A stretch of DNA of 20,709 nt from JBDHRG01 sp039807445. GTDB taxonomy: Bacteria > Pseudomonadota > Gammaproteobacteria > Competibacterales > Competibacteraceae. The translations under genes and the position numbers were made by a program. Location: assembly GCA_039807445.1 (NCBI GenBank), contig JBDHRG010000053.1:1-20709 (forward strand), in the 5' to 3' direction. Of this stretch, positions 1 through 6,958 are shown in pieces (position 1 is the first letter of the stretch; every line of letters starts with the position of its first letter). The notes beneath the pieces were generated by a model. The model was not told the origin of the DNA. It was given only the letters and a program-made list of their open reading frames with translations, and did not search any database.

Positions 1-32
1 CAAGGGGGGAGGGGACGGCGTGGTTGTCGCGG

Positions 33-2153
33 TCACGCCAGTCCCAATGCCACCAGCATCAGGTCGATCGCCTTGATGCCGACGAACGGCACGACCAGTC
101 CGCCGAGGCCGTAGATCAACAGGTTGGTGCCGAGCAGCTTCGCCGCAGGCTGCGGCTTGTAGGCCACGCCGCGCAGCGCCAGCGGGATCAGCGCGACGAT
201 CACCAGCGCATTGAAGATCACCGCCGATAGCAGGGCGCTCTGCGGCGTCGCCAGCCCCATCACGTTCAGCGCGCCGAGCGCGGGGTAGGTCGCGGCGAAC
301 GCGGCCGGGATGATCGCGAAGTACTTGGCGACGTCGTTGGCGAGGCTGAACGTGGTCAGCGCGCCGCGCGTCATCAACAGCTGCTTGCCGATCTCGACGA
401 TCTCGATCAGCTTGGTCGGGTTGGAGTCGAGGTCGACCATGTTGCCGGCTTCCTTCGCCGCCTGCGTGCCGCTGTTCATCGCCACCGCGACGTCGGCCTG
501 CGCCAGCGCCGGGGCGTCGTTGGTGCCGTCGCCGGTCATCGCCACCAGCCGGCCCTCGGCCTGCAGCTTGCGGATCAAGGCCAGCTTGTCCTCGGGTCTG
601 GCTTCGGCGAGGAAGTCGTCGACGCCCGCTTCCAAGGCGATCGCCGCGGCGGTCAGCGGATTGTCGCCGGTGATCATCACCGTCTTGATGCCCATCGCGC
701 GCAGCTCGGCGAAGCGTTCGCGGATGCCGCCCTTGACGATGTCCTTGAGCCGCACCACGCCGAGCGCGCGTCCGTTCTCGGCGACGACCAGCGGCGTGCC
801 GCCCTGGCGCGCGACCGCTTCGGCGGCCTCGACGACTTCAGCCGGCACCGTGCCGCCCTGGCCCTCGATCCAGGCCGCGACCGCGTCGAGCGCGCCCTTG
901 CGGATGTGGCGCCCGTCGGGCAGGTCGACGCCGCTCATGCGCGTCTGCGCGGCGAAGGGCACGAAGTGGGCGGCGTGGATCTCGCGCCCGCGCAGGCCGA
1001 ACTTCTCCTTGGCGAGCACGGCGATGCTGCGGCCCTCGGGGGTTTCGTCGGCGAGCGAGGCGAGCTGCGCGGCGTCGGCCAGGCGACGTTCGCCGATGCC
1101 GTCGATCCCGATGAACTCGGTCGCCTGACGGTTGCCGAGGGTGATGGTGCCGGTCTTGTCGAGCAGCAGCACGTCGACGTCGCCGGCGGCCTCGACCGCG
1201 CGCCCCGAGGTCGCGATCACGTTGGCCTGGATCATGCGGTCCATGCCGGCGATGCCGATCGCCGACAGCAGTCCGCCGATCGTCGTCGGCGCGAGGCACA
1301 CGAACAGCGCGACCAGCACCGTCAGCGGGACCACCGCGCCGGCGCCGGCGGCGGTGACGCTGTAGACCGACATCGGCAGCAGCGTCGCGCACACCAGCAG
1401 GAACAGCGCGGTCAGCGAAGCCAGCAGGATGGCCAGCGCGATCTCGTTGGGCGTCTTCTGCCGGCTGGCGCCCTCGACCAGCGCGATCATGCGGTCGAGG
1501 AAGCTCTCACCGGGGTTGGCGGTGATGCGCACCAGCAGCCAGTCGGACAGCACCGTGGTGCCGCCGGTCACGGCGCTGCGATCGCCGCCGCTCTCGCGGA
1601 TCACGGGGGCGCTCTCGCCGGTGATCGCCGCCTCGTTGACCGAGGCGATGCCCTCGATCACTTCGCCGTCGCCGGGGATGATCTCGCCGGCCTCGACCAG
1701 CACGAGGTCGCCGGCGCGCAGCCTCTCGGCCGGGACCTGCTCGGTCGGCGCGGCGCGCGAAGCCCCACGCAAGCGCCGAGCGTGGCCGGTGCTGCGGGTG
1801 CGGCGCAGGCTCGCCGCCTGCGCCTTGCCGCGGCCCTCGGCCATCGCCTCGGCGAAATTGGCGAACAGCACGGTGAACCACAGCCACAGCGTCACGGCCA
1901 GGATGAAGCCCGAGGGGGCGTCGCCGCCGCCGAACAGCGACTGCAGGTACAGACCGGTGGTGAACAGGCTGCCGACGTAGACGCTGAACATCACCGGGTT
2001 GCGCAGCTGGTGGCGCGGCGCGAGCTTCCTCAGCGCGTCGATCGCTGCCTGGCGCAGCAGCGGCCGATCGAGCAGCGACCGGGCATGCACGCGCTGCTGC
2101 GAAACGGTCTGCGGCAGTTCGAAAGGGCGGGTCATACGGTCTTGGTCTTGCAT
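33..2153 (-). CDS. kdpB: K+-transporting P-type ATPase, catalytic subunit KdpB
   Basis: This is the ATP-hydrolysing subunit of the KdpFABC high-affinity potassium pump in the inner membrane. The phosphorylation motif DKTGT is at about residue 332, the actuator-loop TGES at about 178-181, and the hinge motif TGDGTND follows in the P domain. Membrane segments lie at both ends, as in the family. The protein is about 706 residues, close to the usual 680-700, and similarity to E. coli KdpB is continuous to the C-terminus, so it looks intact. I chose the ATG at 2153 because GAGGGAG sits six to nine bases before it. An upstream in-frame ATG at 2183 would overlap the end of kdpA and has no such site. 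kdpA ends 20 bases upstream, so the genes are co-transcribed. kdpC should follow past the left edge of the window. Confidence 0.97.
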   Translation of the reverse strand: MQDQDRMTRPFELPQTVSQQRVHARSLLDRPLLRQAAIDALRKLAPRHQLRNPVMFSVYVGSLFTTGLYLQSLFGGGDAPSGFILAVTLWLWFTVLFANFAEAMAEGRGKAQAASLRRTRSTGHARRLRGASRAAPTEQVPAERLRAGDLVLVEAGEIIPGDGEVIEGIASVNEAAITGESAPVIRESGGDRSAVTGGTTVLSDWLLVRITANPGESFLDRMIALVEGASRQKTPNEIALAILLASLTALFLLVCATLLPMSVYSVTAAGAGAVVPLTVLVALFVCLAPTTIGGLLSAIGIAGMDRMIQANVIATSGRAVEAAGDVDVLLLDKTGTITLGNRQATEFIGIDGIGERRLADAAQLASLADETPEGRSIAVLAKEKFGLRGREIHAAHFVPFAAQTRMSGVDLPDGRHIRKGALDAVAAWIEGQGGTVPAEVVEAAEAVARQGGTPLVVAENGRALGVVRLKDIVKGGIRERFAELRAMGIKTVMITGDNPLTAAAIALEAGVDDFLAEARPEDKLALIRKLQAEGRLVAMTGDGTNDAPALAQADVAVAMNSGTQAAKEAGNMVDLDSNPTKLIEIVEIGKQLLMTRGALTTFSLANDVAKYFAIIPAAFAATYPALGALNVMGLATPQSALLSAVIFNALVIVALIPLALRGVAYKPQPAAKLLGTNLLIYGLGGLVVPFVGIKAIDLMLVALGLA

Positions 2154-2173
2154 GATGTGCTCCCTCTCCGGCC

Positions 2174-3913
2174 TCAGCGCCACAGCTGCAGGTGCTCGAC
2201 CACGGGGCCGAGCGCCAGCGCCGGGAAGAAGGCCAGCACGCCGACGATCAGCAGCGTGCCGATCAACAGGCCGACGAACAGCGGGGTGTGGGTGGGCAGG
2301 GTGCCGGGGCCGACCGGGATCGCCTTCTTGCGCGCCAAGCTGCCGGCGATCGCCAGCACCAGCACGATCGGGGCGAAGCGGCCGATGAACATCGCCGCCG
2401 CACCCAGCAGGTTGTAGAAGGGCACGTTGGCGCCGAGGCCGCCGAAGGCGCTGCCGTTGTTGTTGTTCATCGAGCTGAAAGCGTACAGCACCTGGCTAAA
2501 ACCGTGCGCGCCCGGGTTGGTGATGGCGGCGGTGCTGGCCTCGGTGGCGACGCCGAGCGCGGTGCAGGCGAGCACCACCGCCGGCATCTGCAGCACCACC
2601 AGCGACGCCATCTTCATCTCGTGGGGCTCGATCTTCTTGCCGAGATACTCGGGGGTGCGCCCGACCATCAGCCCGGCGACGAACACCGCGACGATCACGA
2701 ACACCAGCATCCCGTACAGCCCCGAGCCGACGCCGCCGAGGACGGTTTCGGACAGCTGCATCATCGCGAGCGGCACCAGGCCGCCGAGCGGCATGAAGCT
2801 GTCGTGCATCGCATCGACCGCCCCGGTCGAGGTGGCGGTGGTCGCGACCGCGAACAGCGCCGAGCGAGCGACGCCGAAGCGGACCTCCTTGCCCTCCAGG
2901 TTGCCGCCCGGATTGACGTCGGAGGCGACCGCGTCGACGCCGAGCGCGGCGAGCTTCGGGTTGCCGGCCGCTTCGAACGAGTAGCTCGCGAGCTGCGCGG
3001 TGCCGAGCACCAGCAGCATCGCGGCGAGGATCGCCCAGGCCTGGCGGCGGTCGCCGACCATGCGGCCGAAGGTGAACACCAGGCCGGCGGCGATGGCGCA
3101 TTCGCCGAAGACCAGCAGCGAGTCGCTGAGCGGGGTCGGGCTCTCGAAGGGATGGGCGGCATTGGCGTTGAAGAAGCCGCCGCCGTTGGTGCCCAGGTGC
3201 TTGATCGCGACCTGCGAGGCGGCCGGGCCGAGCGCCAGCACCTGCTCGACCACGGTCCTGCCGTCGGCGTCGAGCACCGGCTCGGCGAGCCTGGCCGTGG
3301 CGTAGTCGGCGAAGGTCTGCACCACGCCCTGCGACACCAGCACCAGCGCCAGGATCAGCGACAGCGGCAGCAGGATGTACAGCGTGCCGCGGGTCAGGTC
3401 GACCCAGAAGTTGCCCAGCCTGTCGGTTTCGTGGCGCGCGATGCCGCGGATCAGCGCGATCAGCACCGCGATGCCGGTGGCGGCCGAGACGAAGTTCTGC
3501 ACCGTGAGCCCCAGCATCTGGGTCAAATAGCTCATCGTCGACTCGCCGCCGTAGCCCTGCCAGTTGGTGTTGGTGACGAAGCTGACCGCGGTGTTCAGCG
3601 CCGAGTCCGCGCTGACCGCCTGGAAACCGCGCGGGTTCAGCGGCAGAGCGCCCTGCACCCGCTGCAGCAGAAACAGCGCGGCGATGCCGAGCAGGCTGAA
3701 CATCAGCACCGCGGCGGCGTACTCGCGCCAGTCCATCTCGCTCTGCGCACGCGCGCCGAGCAGGCGGTAGAGGCCGCGCTCGAGCGGACCGAGGGCGCGC
3801 GCGAGCGCACAGCGCCCCTCGTACACGCGCGCCATGTAGGCGCCGAGCGGCGGGGCGAAGGCGACCAGCGCGCCGAGGAACAGCAGGATCTGCAGGATGC
3901 CGTTCTGCGTCAT
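2174..3913 (-). CDS. kdpA: K+-transporting ATPase, potassium-binding subunit KdpA
   Basis: KdpA is the channel-like subunit that selects and binds K+ before transfer to KdpB. It belongs to the superfamily of K+ transporters with four pseudo-repeated pore loops. The pore-loop signatures are visible: NTNWQGYGGE near residue 115, GTNGGGFFNAN near 241, GGVGSGLYGM, and NNNGSAFGGL near the C-terminal third. The rest is mostly hydrophobic membrane segments. At 579 residues it is slightly longer than E. coli KdpA (557). The ATG at 3913 is preceded by a strong AGGAGG site about eight bases upstream, which settles the start. It lies between kdpF (13-base gap) and kdpB, as in the classical kdpFABC order. 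Nothing suggests truncation. Confidence 0.97.
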   Translation of the reverse strand: MTQNGILQILLFLGALVAFAPPLGAYMARVYEGRCALARALGPLERGLYRLLGARAQSEMDWREYAAAVLMFSLLGIAALFLLQRVQGALPLNPRGFQAVSADSALNTAVSFVTNTNWQGYGGESTMSYLTQMLGLTVQNFVSAATGIAVLIALIRGIARHETDRLGNFWVDLTRGTLYILLPLSLILALVLVSQGVVQTFADYATARLAEPVLDADGRTVVEQVLALGPAASQVAIKHLGTNGGGFFNANAAHPFESPTPLSDSLLVFGECAIAAGLVFTFGRMVGDRRQAWAILAAMLLVLGTAQLASYSFEAAGNPKLAALGVDAVASDVNPGGNLEGKEVRFGVARSALFAVATTATSTGAVDAMHDSFMPLGGLVPLAMMQLSETVLGGVGSGLYGMLVFVIVAVFVAGLMVGRTPEYLGKKIEPHEMKMASLVVLQMPAVVLACTALGVATEASTAAITNPGAHGFSQVLYAFSSMNNNNGSAFGGLGANVPFYNLLGAAAMFIGRFAPIVLVLAIAGSLARKKAIPVGPGTLPTHTPLFVGLLIGTLLIVGVLAFFPALALGPVVEHLQLWR

Positions 3914-3926
3914 GGCGGCCCCTCCT

Positions 3927-4016
3927 CTAGAAGCGCTCGGGGCGCCACAGCGCGAACAGCAGGTAGGCGAACAGGCCGGCCGCGATCAGGCCGGCGACGA
4001 TGGTCGTGGCGCTCAT
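3927..4016 (-). CDS. kdpF: KdpF small membrane subunit of the Kdp ATPase
   Basis: This is a 29-residue peptide (begins MSATTIVAGL, ends WRPERF) with one hydrophobic helix spanning nearly its whole length and a charged C-terminal tail. The size, the single-helix form, the N-terminal MSA and the position directly before kdpA match KdpF, which stabilises the KdpFABC complex in the membrane. The ATG at 4016 follows a GGGAGGG site at suitable spacing. The gap to kdpA is 13 bases. The gene is small enough to be missed by automated callers. Its start codon overlaps the stop of a 9-codon leader ORF (4013-4042) in an ATGA arrangement. Confidence 0.88.
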   Translation of the reverse strand: MSATTIVAGLIAAGLFAYLLFALWRPERF

Positions 4017-4042
4017 CGCTGTGCCCTCCCTTGTCTGCTCAT
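4013..4042 (-). CDS. Candidate 9-codon leader ORF upstream of kdpF
   Basis: The sequence encodes MSRQGRAQR and ends in a TGA that overlaps the kdpF ATG by four bases (ATGA). A purine-rich GGGAGAG stretch precedes its ATG, and the kdpF ribosome-binding site lies inside it. Such an arrangement could couple kdpF translation to translation of the leader, or the ORF may be accidental in GC-rich DNA. The peptide is arginine-rich and matches no family I recognise. Confidence is low that it is translated. Confidence 0.25.
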   Translation of the reverse strand: MSRQGRAQR

Positions 4043-4171
4043 GGGATCTCTCCCGGTGTCGACGGATGCGACGCAGGCTAGACAGGGAGGGCGTTAAAAA
4101 TCCGTAAGCGCGCGTTCGGCAGGCTGGGGGTTCGGGAGCTCGAACTCTGCAGCAGCTTCACATGGCGTAGT
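4043..4171 (-). promoter_or_regulatory. Divergent intergenic region, presumed kdp promoter and KdpE control region
   Basis: This gap separates the leftward kdp genes from the rightward antitoxin cassette, so the kdp promoter must lie in or near it. On the minus strand the run GATTTTTAACGCCCTCCC (about 4085-4102) resembles the T-rich then C-rich layout of the E. coli KdpE target upstream of kdpF. No convincing -35/-10 pair is visible beside it. A kdpDE sensor pair is not in the window. The KdpE assignment is inference from resemblance and position only. Confidence 0.3.
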
Positions 4172-4207
4172 CACGTACGTGGCATCTGTGCACACGCATG
4201 CTATGCT
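4172..4207 (+). promoter_or_regulatory. Promoter and palindromic operator of the antitoxin-PIN-patatin cassette
   Basis: A possible -35 GTGGCA (4179-4184) and an extended -10 TGCTATGCT (TATGCT at 4202-4207) are 17 bases apart. Three perfect palindromes overlap them: CACGTACGTG (4172-4181), TGTGCACA (4187-4194) and GCATGC (4196-4201). Phd/YefM antitoxins repress their own promoters by binding short palindromes there, so this is the natural operator for the gene that follows. Predicted transcription would start near 4214, which argues against start codons at 4179 or 4203 and favours 4242. Confidence 0.45.
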
Positions 4208-4241
4208 TTTGAGCCATGAGCGCTGGCGAAGAGGCTTGACT

Positions 4242-4640
4242 ATGGGCGGGCGTGAGGCATCCGGCGCACTGAGCCTGTTGACCGACGCAATGCGTCATCG
4301 TGACACGGACATCGCGGACATCGTCGAGGGCGTCTTTCGGAGTCTCGACGCCGCGATCGGACTGTACAACGTGCGCGAAGCGCGGGCCCGGTTCAGCGAT
4401 CTGATCCACCGGGCGCGCGAGGGGGGGCCGCAACTGGTTCGCCGCGTGCAGCCCGGAGAGGACGAGGAACCGCTGGTGCTGATCTCGGTGAACGAGCTCT
4501 ATGAGCTGATGAAGGCCGCCGCGGACAGCCAGTCGCTGAGCGTTGGCGATCTGTTCGCGCCGACCGAGGCGTTTCCCGCGATCGACAACCCGCTCGAGGT
4601 TCGCCGGCTCGACGAGGCACCACGCCCGTTCGCCCTGTGA
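4242..4640 (+). CDS. Phd/YefM-family antitoxin-like protein
   Basis: This is a 132-residue protein. The segment from about residue 41 (LYNVREARARFSDLI, then a stretch ending in VLISVNELYEL) follows the Phd/YefM antitoxin pattern, in which the N-terminal fold dimerises and binds operator DNA and the C-terminal tail wraps the toxin. The tail here (about residues 80-132) is acidic and proline-containing, as expected for a toxin-binding tail. Unusually, about 40 residues precede the Phd fold. The ATG at 4242 has AGAGG seven bases upstream. The in-frame GTG at 4179 and ATG at 4203 lie within the predicted promoter. A PIN-domain gene follows after 21 bases and a patatin after that, so it probably represses and may neutralise products of a three-gene operon. 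The family call is good; the partner is inferred. Confidence 0.75.
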   Translation: MGGREASGALSLLTDAMRHRDTDIADIVEGVFRSLDAAIGLYNVREARARFSDLIHRAREGGPQLVRRVQPGEDEEPLVLISVNELYELMKAAADSQSLSVGDLFAPTEAFPAIDNPLEVRRLDEAPRPFAL

Positions 4641-4660
4641 GCCGGAAACCGGTTCCCGGC
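4641..4660 (+). repeat. 20-bp near-perfect palindrome filling the antitoxin-PIN gap
   Basis: Nine of ten base pairs match across the axis (arms around AACCGGTT at 4647-4654; the one mismatch is A4646 with C4655). It occupies the gap from the antitoxin stop to one base before the PIN start, where a ribosome-binding site would be expected and none is seen. It could be a second operator or an mRNA hairpin that limits translation of the PIN gene. Confidence 0.5.
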
Positions 4661-4661
4661 G

Positions 4662-5135
4662 ATGCCCGGCTACCTTCTCGGCACCGAGGCCCTGATCGAC
4701 TTCGCCCGGCGAACGGACAACCCGGTATGGCGCTGGTTGCGCGCAATCCCGGTATCCCGTTTCCAGGGAGCGTTCCATGCGAGCGTGGTGTCGTTCGGAC
4801 AGTGGCGTTCGACCATCGACAACAACCGCTCGATCGATGCTGCCATCAGGCATACGTGGAACACGGCCTATGCGGCCCTGCGGCGCGAGTTCGTCAGCCC
4901 GGAGGGGCGCTTGCTCGGCGTCGACGCGGAAACAGCGGAGGTATGGGCAAGGCTCCGTGAGCTCGAACTCGAGTATCTCGACCCGCGCTCAGGCACGCGG
5001 GGGAAGCTCGCGCAGGATGACCGCCTGATCGTCGCCACCGCGCTTGCGCGCGATCTGGTACTGGTCGAGCGCCACCAGCCGTATCACGTCAAACTCTCAG
5101 GGCTGGGCCTGCAGGTCCACGATCCCTACGCCTGA
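4662..5135 (+). CDS. Degenerate PIN-domain (VapC-like) protein
   Basis: This is a 157-residue protein with the overall course of VapC-type PIN ribonucleases: MPGYLLGTEALID at the start, SVVSFGQW near 41-48, QDDRLIVATALARDLVLVER near 118-137, and a final GLGLQVHDPY like the GLGL...NP end of many VapC toxins. PIN nucleases need about four acidic residues to hold Mg2+. Here the first (usually LLDTN) is Gly7, the second (usually a Glu in ...LxE...) is Gln47, and the TRN..DF motif is replaced by ERHQPYH. Only the Asp119/120 position is kept. RNase activity is therefore doubtful. It sits 21 bases after a Phd-like gene and 10 bases before a patatin gene. No good ribosome-binding site is visible, suggesting translational coupling. 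It may be a binding or regulatory subunit rather than a nuclease. Confidence 0.7.
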   Translation: MPGYLLGTEALIDFARRTDNPVWRWLRAIPVSRFQGAFHASVVSFGQWRSTIDNNRSIDAAIRHTWNTAYAALRREFVSPEGRLLGVDAETAEVWARLRELELEYLDPRSGTRGKLAQDDRLIVATALARDLVLVERHQPYHVKLSGLGLQVHDPYA

Positions 5136-5145
5136 CGCCGGGCTC

Positions 5146-6174
5146 ATGGACCGTTTTGGGGTGGACGACGACATCCTGGGCTGGCCGAGCGCTCGGCGCT
5201 TCCAGATCCTGGCGCTGTCCGGAGGCGGTTTCCGCGGCCTGTTCTCGGCGTCGGTGATCGCCAGGCTCGACGATCACAGCCGGCGCATGAGCGGCCGCCC
5301 TTTGGCGGACTGCTTCGACCTGATCGCCGGGACTTCGGTCGGGGGCATTCTGGCCGGCGCCCTGGCAGCCGGGGTGGCGCCTGCCGCCGTACGCGACGGG
5401 ATCCGCACCCACGGACCGCGCATCTTCCATCGAAGCCGGCTGTCACGCGTCCTGCTCGGCGCGAAGCGGCTGTTCAAGGCGCCCTACCACTCCGAGATCT
5501 TGGCCGCCGCGATCGATGCGATCGTACCGAGCGCCGCGGAGCTCAAGTTGAACGCGATCGGCAAGCCACTGCTGCTGACGGCTGTCAGCCATACGGAAGG
5601 CGGTCCGTACCTGCTCCGCTCCAGGGGGTTGTCGTCGGCGCAGTCATCATCGCTGAGCTTGCGCGAGGCCGCGCTCGCGACCGCCTCGGCGCCGACCTAC
5701 TTCTCGCCCTGTCGTCTCGGCTCGCACAACCTGGTCGACGGTGGCCTGATCGCCAATGCACCCGAGCTCGTCGCCGTCACGGAGGCGATGCATCACCTGG
5801 GGGTGCCGCTGGAGCGCATCCACGTCCTCAGCGTTGGCACCGCGGCCACGCCGTTCGCGGCACGGCCACACCGGCTCGGGAAGCCGGGGCTTCTGCGCCT
5901 GGCCGGAAGCCTGTTCGAGCTGACGCTGTGCAGTCAGGAGAAGCTCGTGGCACACCAGTGCAAGACGCTGCTCGGAGTGCGATACCTGCGTATCGATCGT
6001 TCACCGGCGCCCCAGCAGCAAGGGGTGCTCGCCCTCGACAACGCCGATCAAAGCGCGATCGACCTGCTCGAACTCCTCGCGGCGCAGGTGAGCCAGGCGA
6101 TCGACCAGGGCGAGTATCAAGGGCTTGCGGATTTCCTCCGTCACCACGCCACCACGGCCGCGCCTTCGGTTTGA
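5146..6174 (+). CDS. Patatin-like phospholipase, CapV-like
   Basis: This is a 342-residue patatin-fold lipid hydrolase. The oxyanion-hole loop SGGGFRG is at residues 25-31, the nucleophile elbow GTSVG at 62-66 (Ser64), and the partner aspartate in DGG at 198-200 (Asp198), so the Ser-Asp dyad is intact. The opening FQILALSGGGFRGLF and the following FDLIAGTSVGGILA closely resemble the CapV phospholipases of CBASS, which degrade membranes when activated by a cyclic dinucleotide. No cyclase (CD-NTase) gene is visible. It begins 10 bases after the PIN-domain gene, with no strong ribosome-binding site, and likely belongs to that operon. No signal peptide or membrane helix is evident, so it is probably cytosolic and acts on membrane lipids. 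A housekeeping or stand-alone lipase role remains possible. Confidence 0.85.
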   Translation: MDRFGVDDDILGWPSARRFQILALSGGGFRGLFSASVIARLDDHSRRMSGRPLADCFDLIAGTSVGGILAGALAAGVAPAAVRDGIRTHGPRIFHRSRLSRVLLGAKRLFKAPYHSEILAAAIDAIVPSAAELKLNAIGKPLLLTAVSHTEGGPYLLRSRGLSSAQSSSLSLREAALATASAPTYFSPCRLGSHNLVDGGLIANAPELVAVTEAMHHLGVPLERIHVLSVGTAATPFAARPHRLGKPGLLRLAGSLFELTLCSQEKLVAHQCKTLLGVRYLRIDRSPAPQQQGVLALDNADQSAIDLLELLAAQVSQAIDQGEYQGLADFLRHHATTAAPSV

Positions 6175-6175
6175 T

Positions 6176-6216
6176 CCCGGTGTTGGGGGCAGCCGTTTCG
6201 CGAAGGGCGCACCGGG
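6176..6216 (+). terminator. Possible hairpin at the end of the patatin cassette
   Basis: CCCGGTG (6176-6182) pairs with CACCGGG (6210-6216), and TTCGCGAA (6197-6204) is palindromic inside the loop. No T-tract follows, so intrinsic termination is uncertain. It is placed where the cassette should end and before the rsmG promoter. Confidence 0.25.
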
Positions 6217-6258
6217 TCCACCGCCCTGAACCGTCCAGGCGGGGTGTCGGGAAAGCCG

Positions 6259-6267
6259 TGCTACAAT
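6259..6267 (+). promoter_or_regulatory. Extended -10 promoter for rsmG-parAB
   Basis: TGCTACAAT (TG at 6259-6260, TACAAT at 6262-6267) is a good extended -10 element. No clear -35 is present, which extended -10 promoters can tolerate. Predicted transcription starts near 6274, leaving a leader of about 28 bases to the rsmG ATG. It separates the conserved block from the accessory cassette upstream. Confidence 0.55.
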
Positions 6268-6301
6268 CCGCCGGCTTCGCCAGCCCGGGTCCCTGCACAC
6301 C

Positions 6302-6940
6302 ATGACGATCGAAGACGCCCTCGCCGACGGCATCCGCCGGCTCGGCGCCGCCGTGCCCCCCGATGCCCCCGCGCGGCTCGCGGCCTATCTGCGCCTGCTC
6401 GCGCAGTGGAACCGCGCCTACAACCTGACCGCGGTGCGCGGCCTCGATGCGATGGTGGTCAGACACGCGCTCGACAGCCTCAGCGTGCTGCCGTGGCTGC
6501 CGGGCGACGGCGGCCGGCTGATCGATGTCGGCAGCGGCGCGGGCCTGCCCGGCATCCCGCTGGCGATCGCGCGCCCCGGGCTGCGCGTGACGCTGCTCGA
6601 CAGCGCCGGCAAGCGCGTGCGCTTCATGCGTCAGGCGGTGCTCGAGCTCACGCTCGCCAACGTCGAGGTGGTGCAGTCGCGGGTCGAGGACTATCGCCCG
6701 CCGCAGCCCTTCGCCGCCGTGGTGTCGCGCGCCTTCGCGTCGCTGGCCGACATGGCGGCCAGCGCCGGGCATCTGTGCACGCCGGGCGGGCGCCTGCTGG
6801 CGATGAAGGGGCAGCGGCCCGACGACGAGATCGCGGCGCTGCCGCCGGGCTTCGCGGTGCTCGGCGTGCACGCGCTCGCGGTGCCGGGGCTCGCGGCCGA
6901 GCGTCACCTGGTCGAGATCGCGCCGCCGCGCGCGCACTGA
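6302..6940 (+). CDS. rsmG: 16S rRNA (guanine527-N7)-methyltransferase RsmG (GidB)
   Basis: RsmG is an S-adenosylmethionine-dependent enzyme that methylates N7 of G527 in 16S rRNA within the small ribosomal subunit. Loss of it in other bacteria gives low-level streptomycin resistance. The 212-residue length is typical. The family signature QWNRAYNLTAV is near residues 38-48 and the cofactor-binding motif IDVGSGAGLPGIPLA near 76-90; VSRAFASL follows near 140. The ATG at 6302 is the first usable start after the predicted promoter. parA begins 18 bases after its stop. The usual upstream neighbour mnmG is absent; the patatin cassette is there instead. Confidence 0.97.
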   Translation: MTIEDALADGIRRLGAAVPPDAPARLAAYLRLLAQWNRAYNLTAVRGLDAMVVRHALDSLSVLPWLPGDGGRLIDVGSGAGLPGIPLAIARPGLRVTLLDSAGKRVRFMRQAVLELTLANVEVVQSRVEDYRPPQPFAAVVSRAFASLADMAASAGHLCTPGGRLLAMKGQRPDDEIAALPPGFAVLGVHALAVPGLAAERHLVEIAPPRAH

Positions 6941-6958
6941 GGCATTCACGGGGCAGCC

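Noticed and set aside
1..32. Start of kdpC after kdpB
   Set aside because: The 32 bases left of the kdpB stop contain no start codon followed by a readable KdpC sequence; it must begin outside the window.
5146..6174. Complete CBASS operon around the patatin gene
   Set aside because: No CD-NTase, E1/E2/JAB or HORMA/TRIP13-like gene is next to it; only the effector resembles CBASS.
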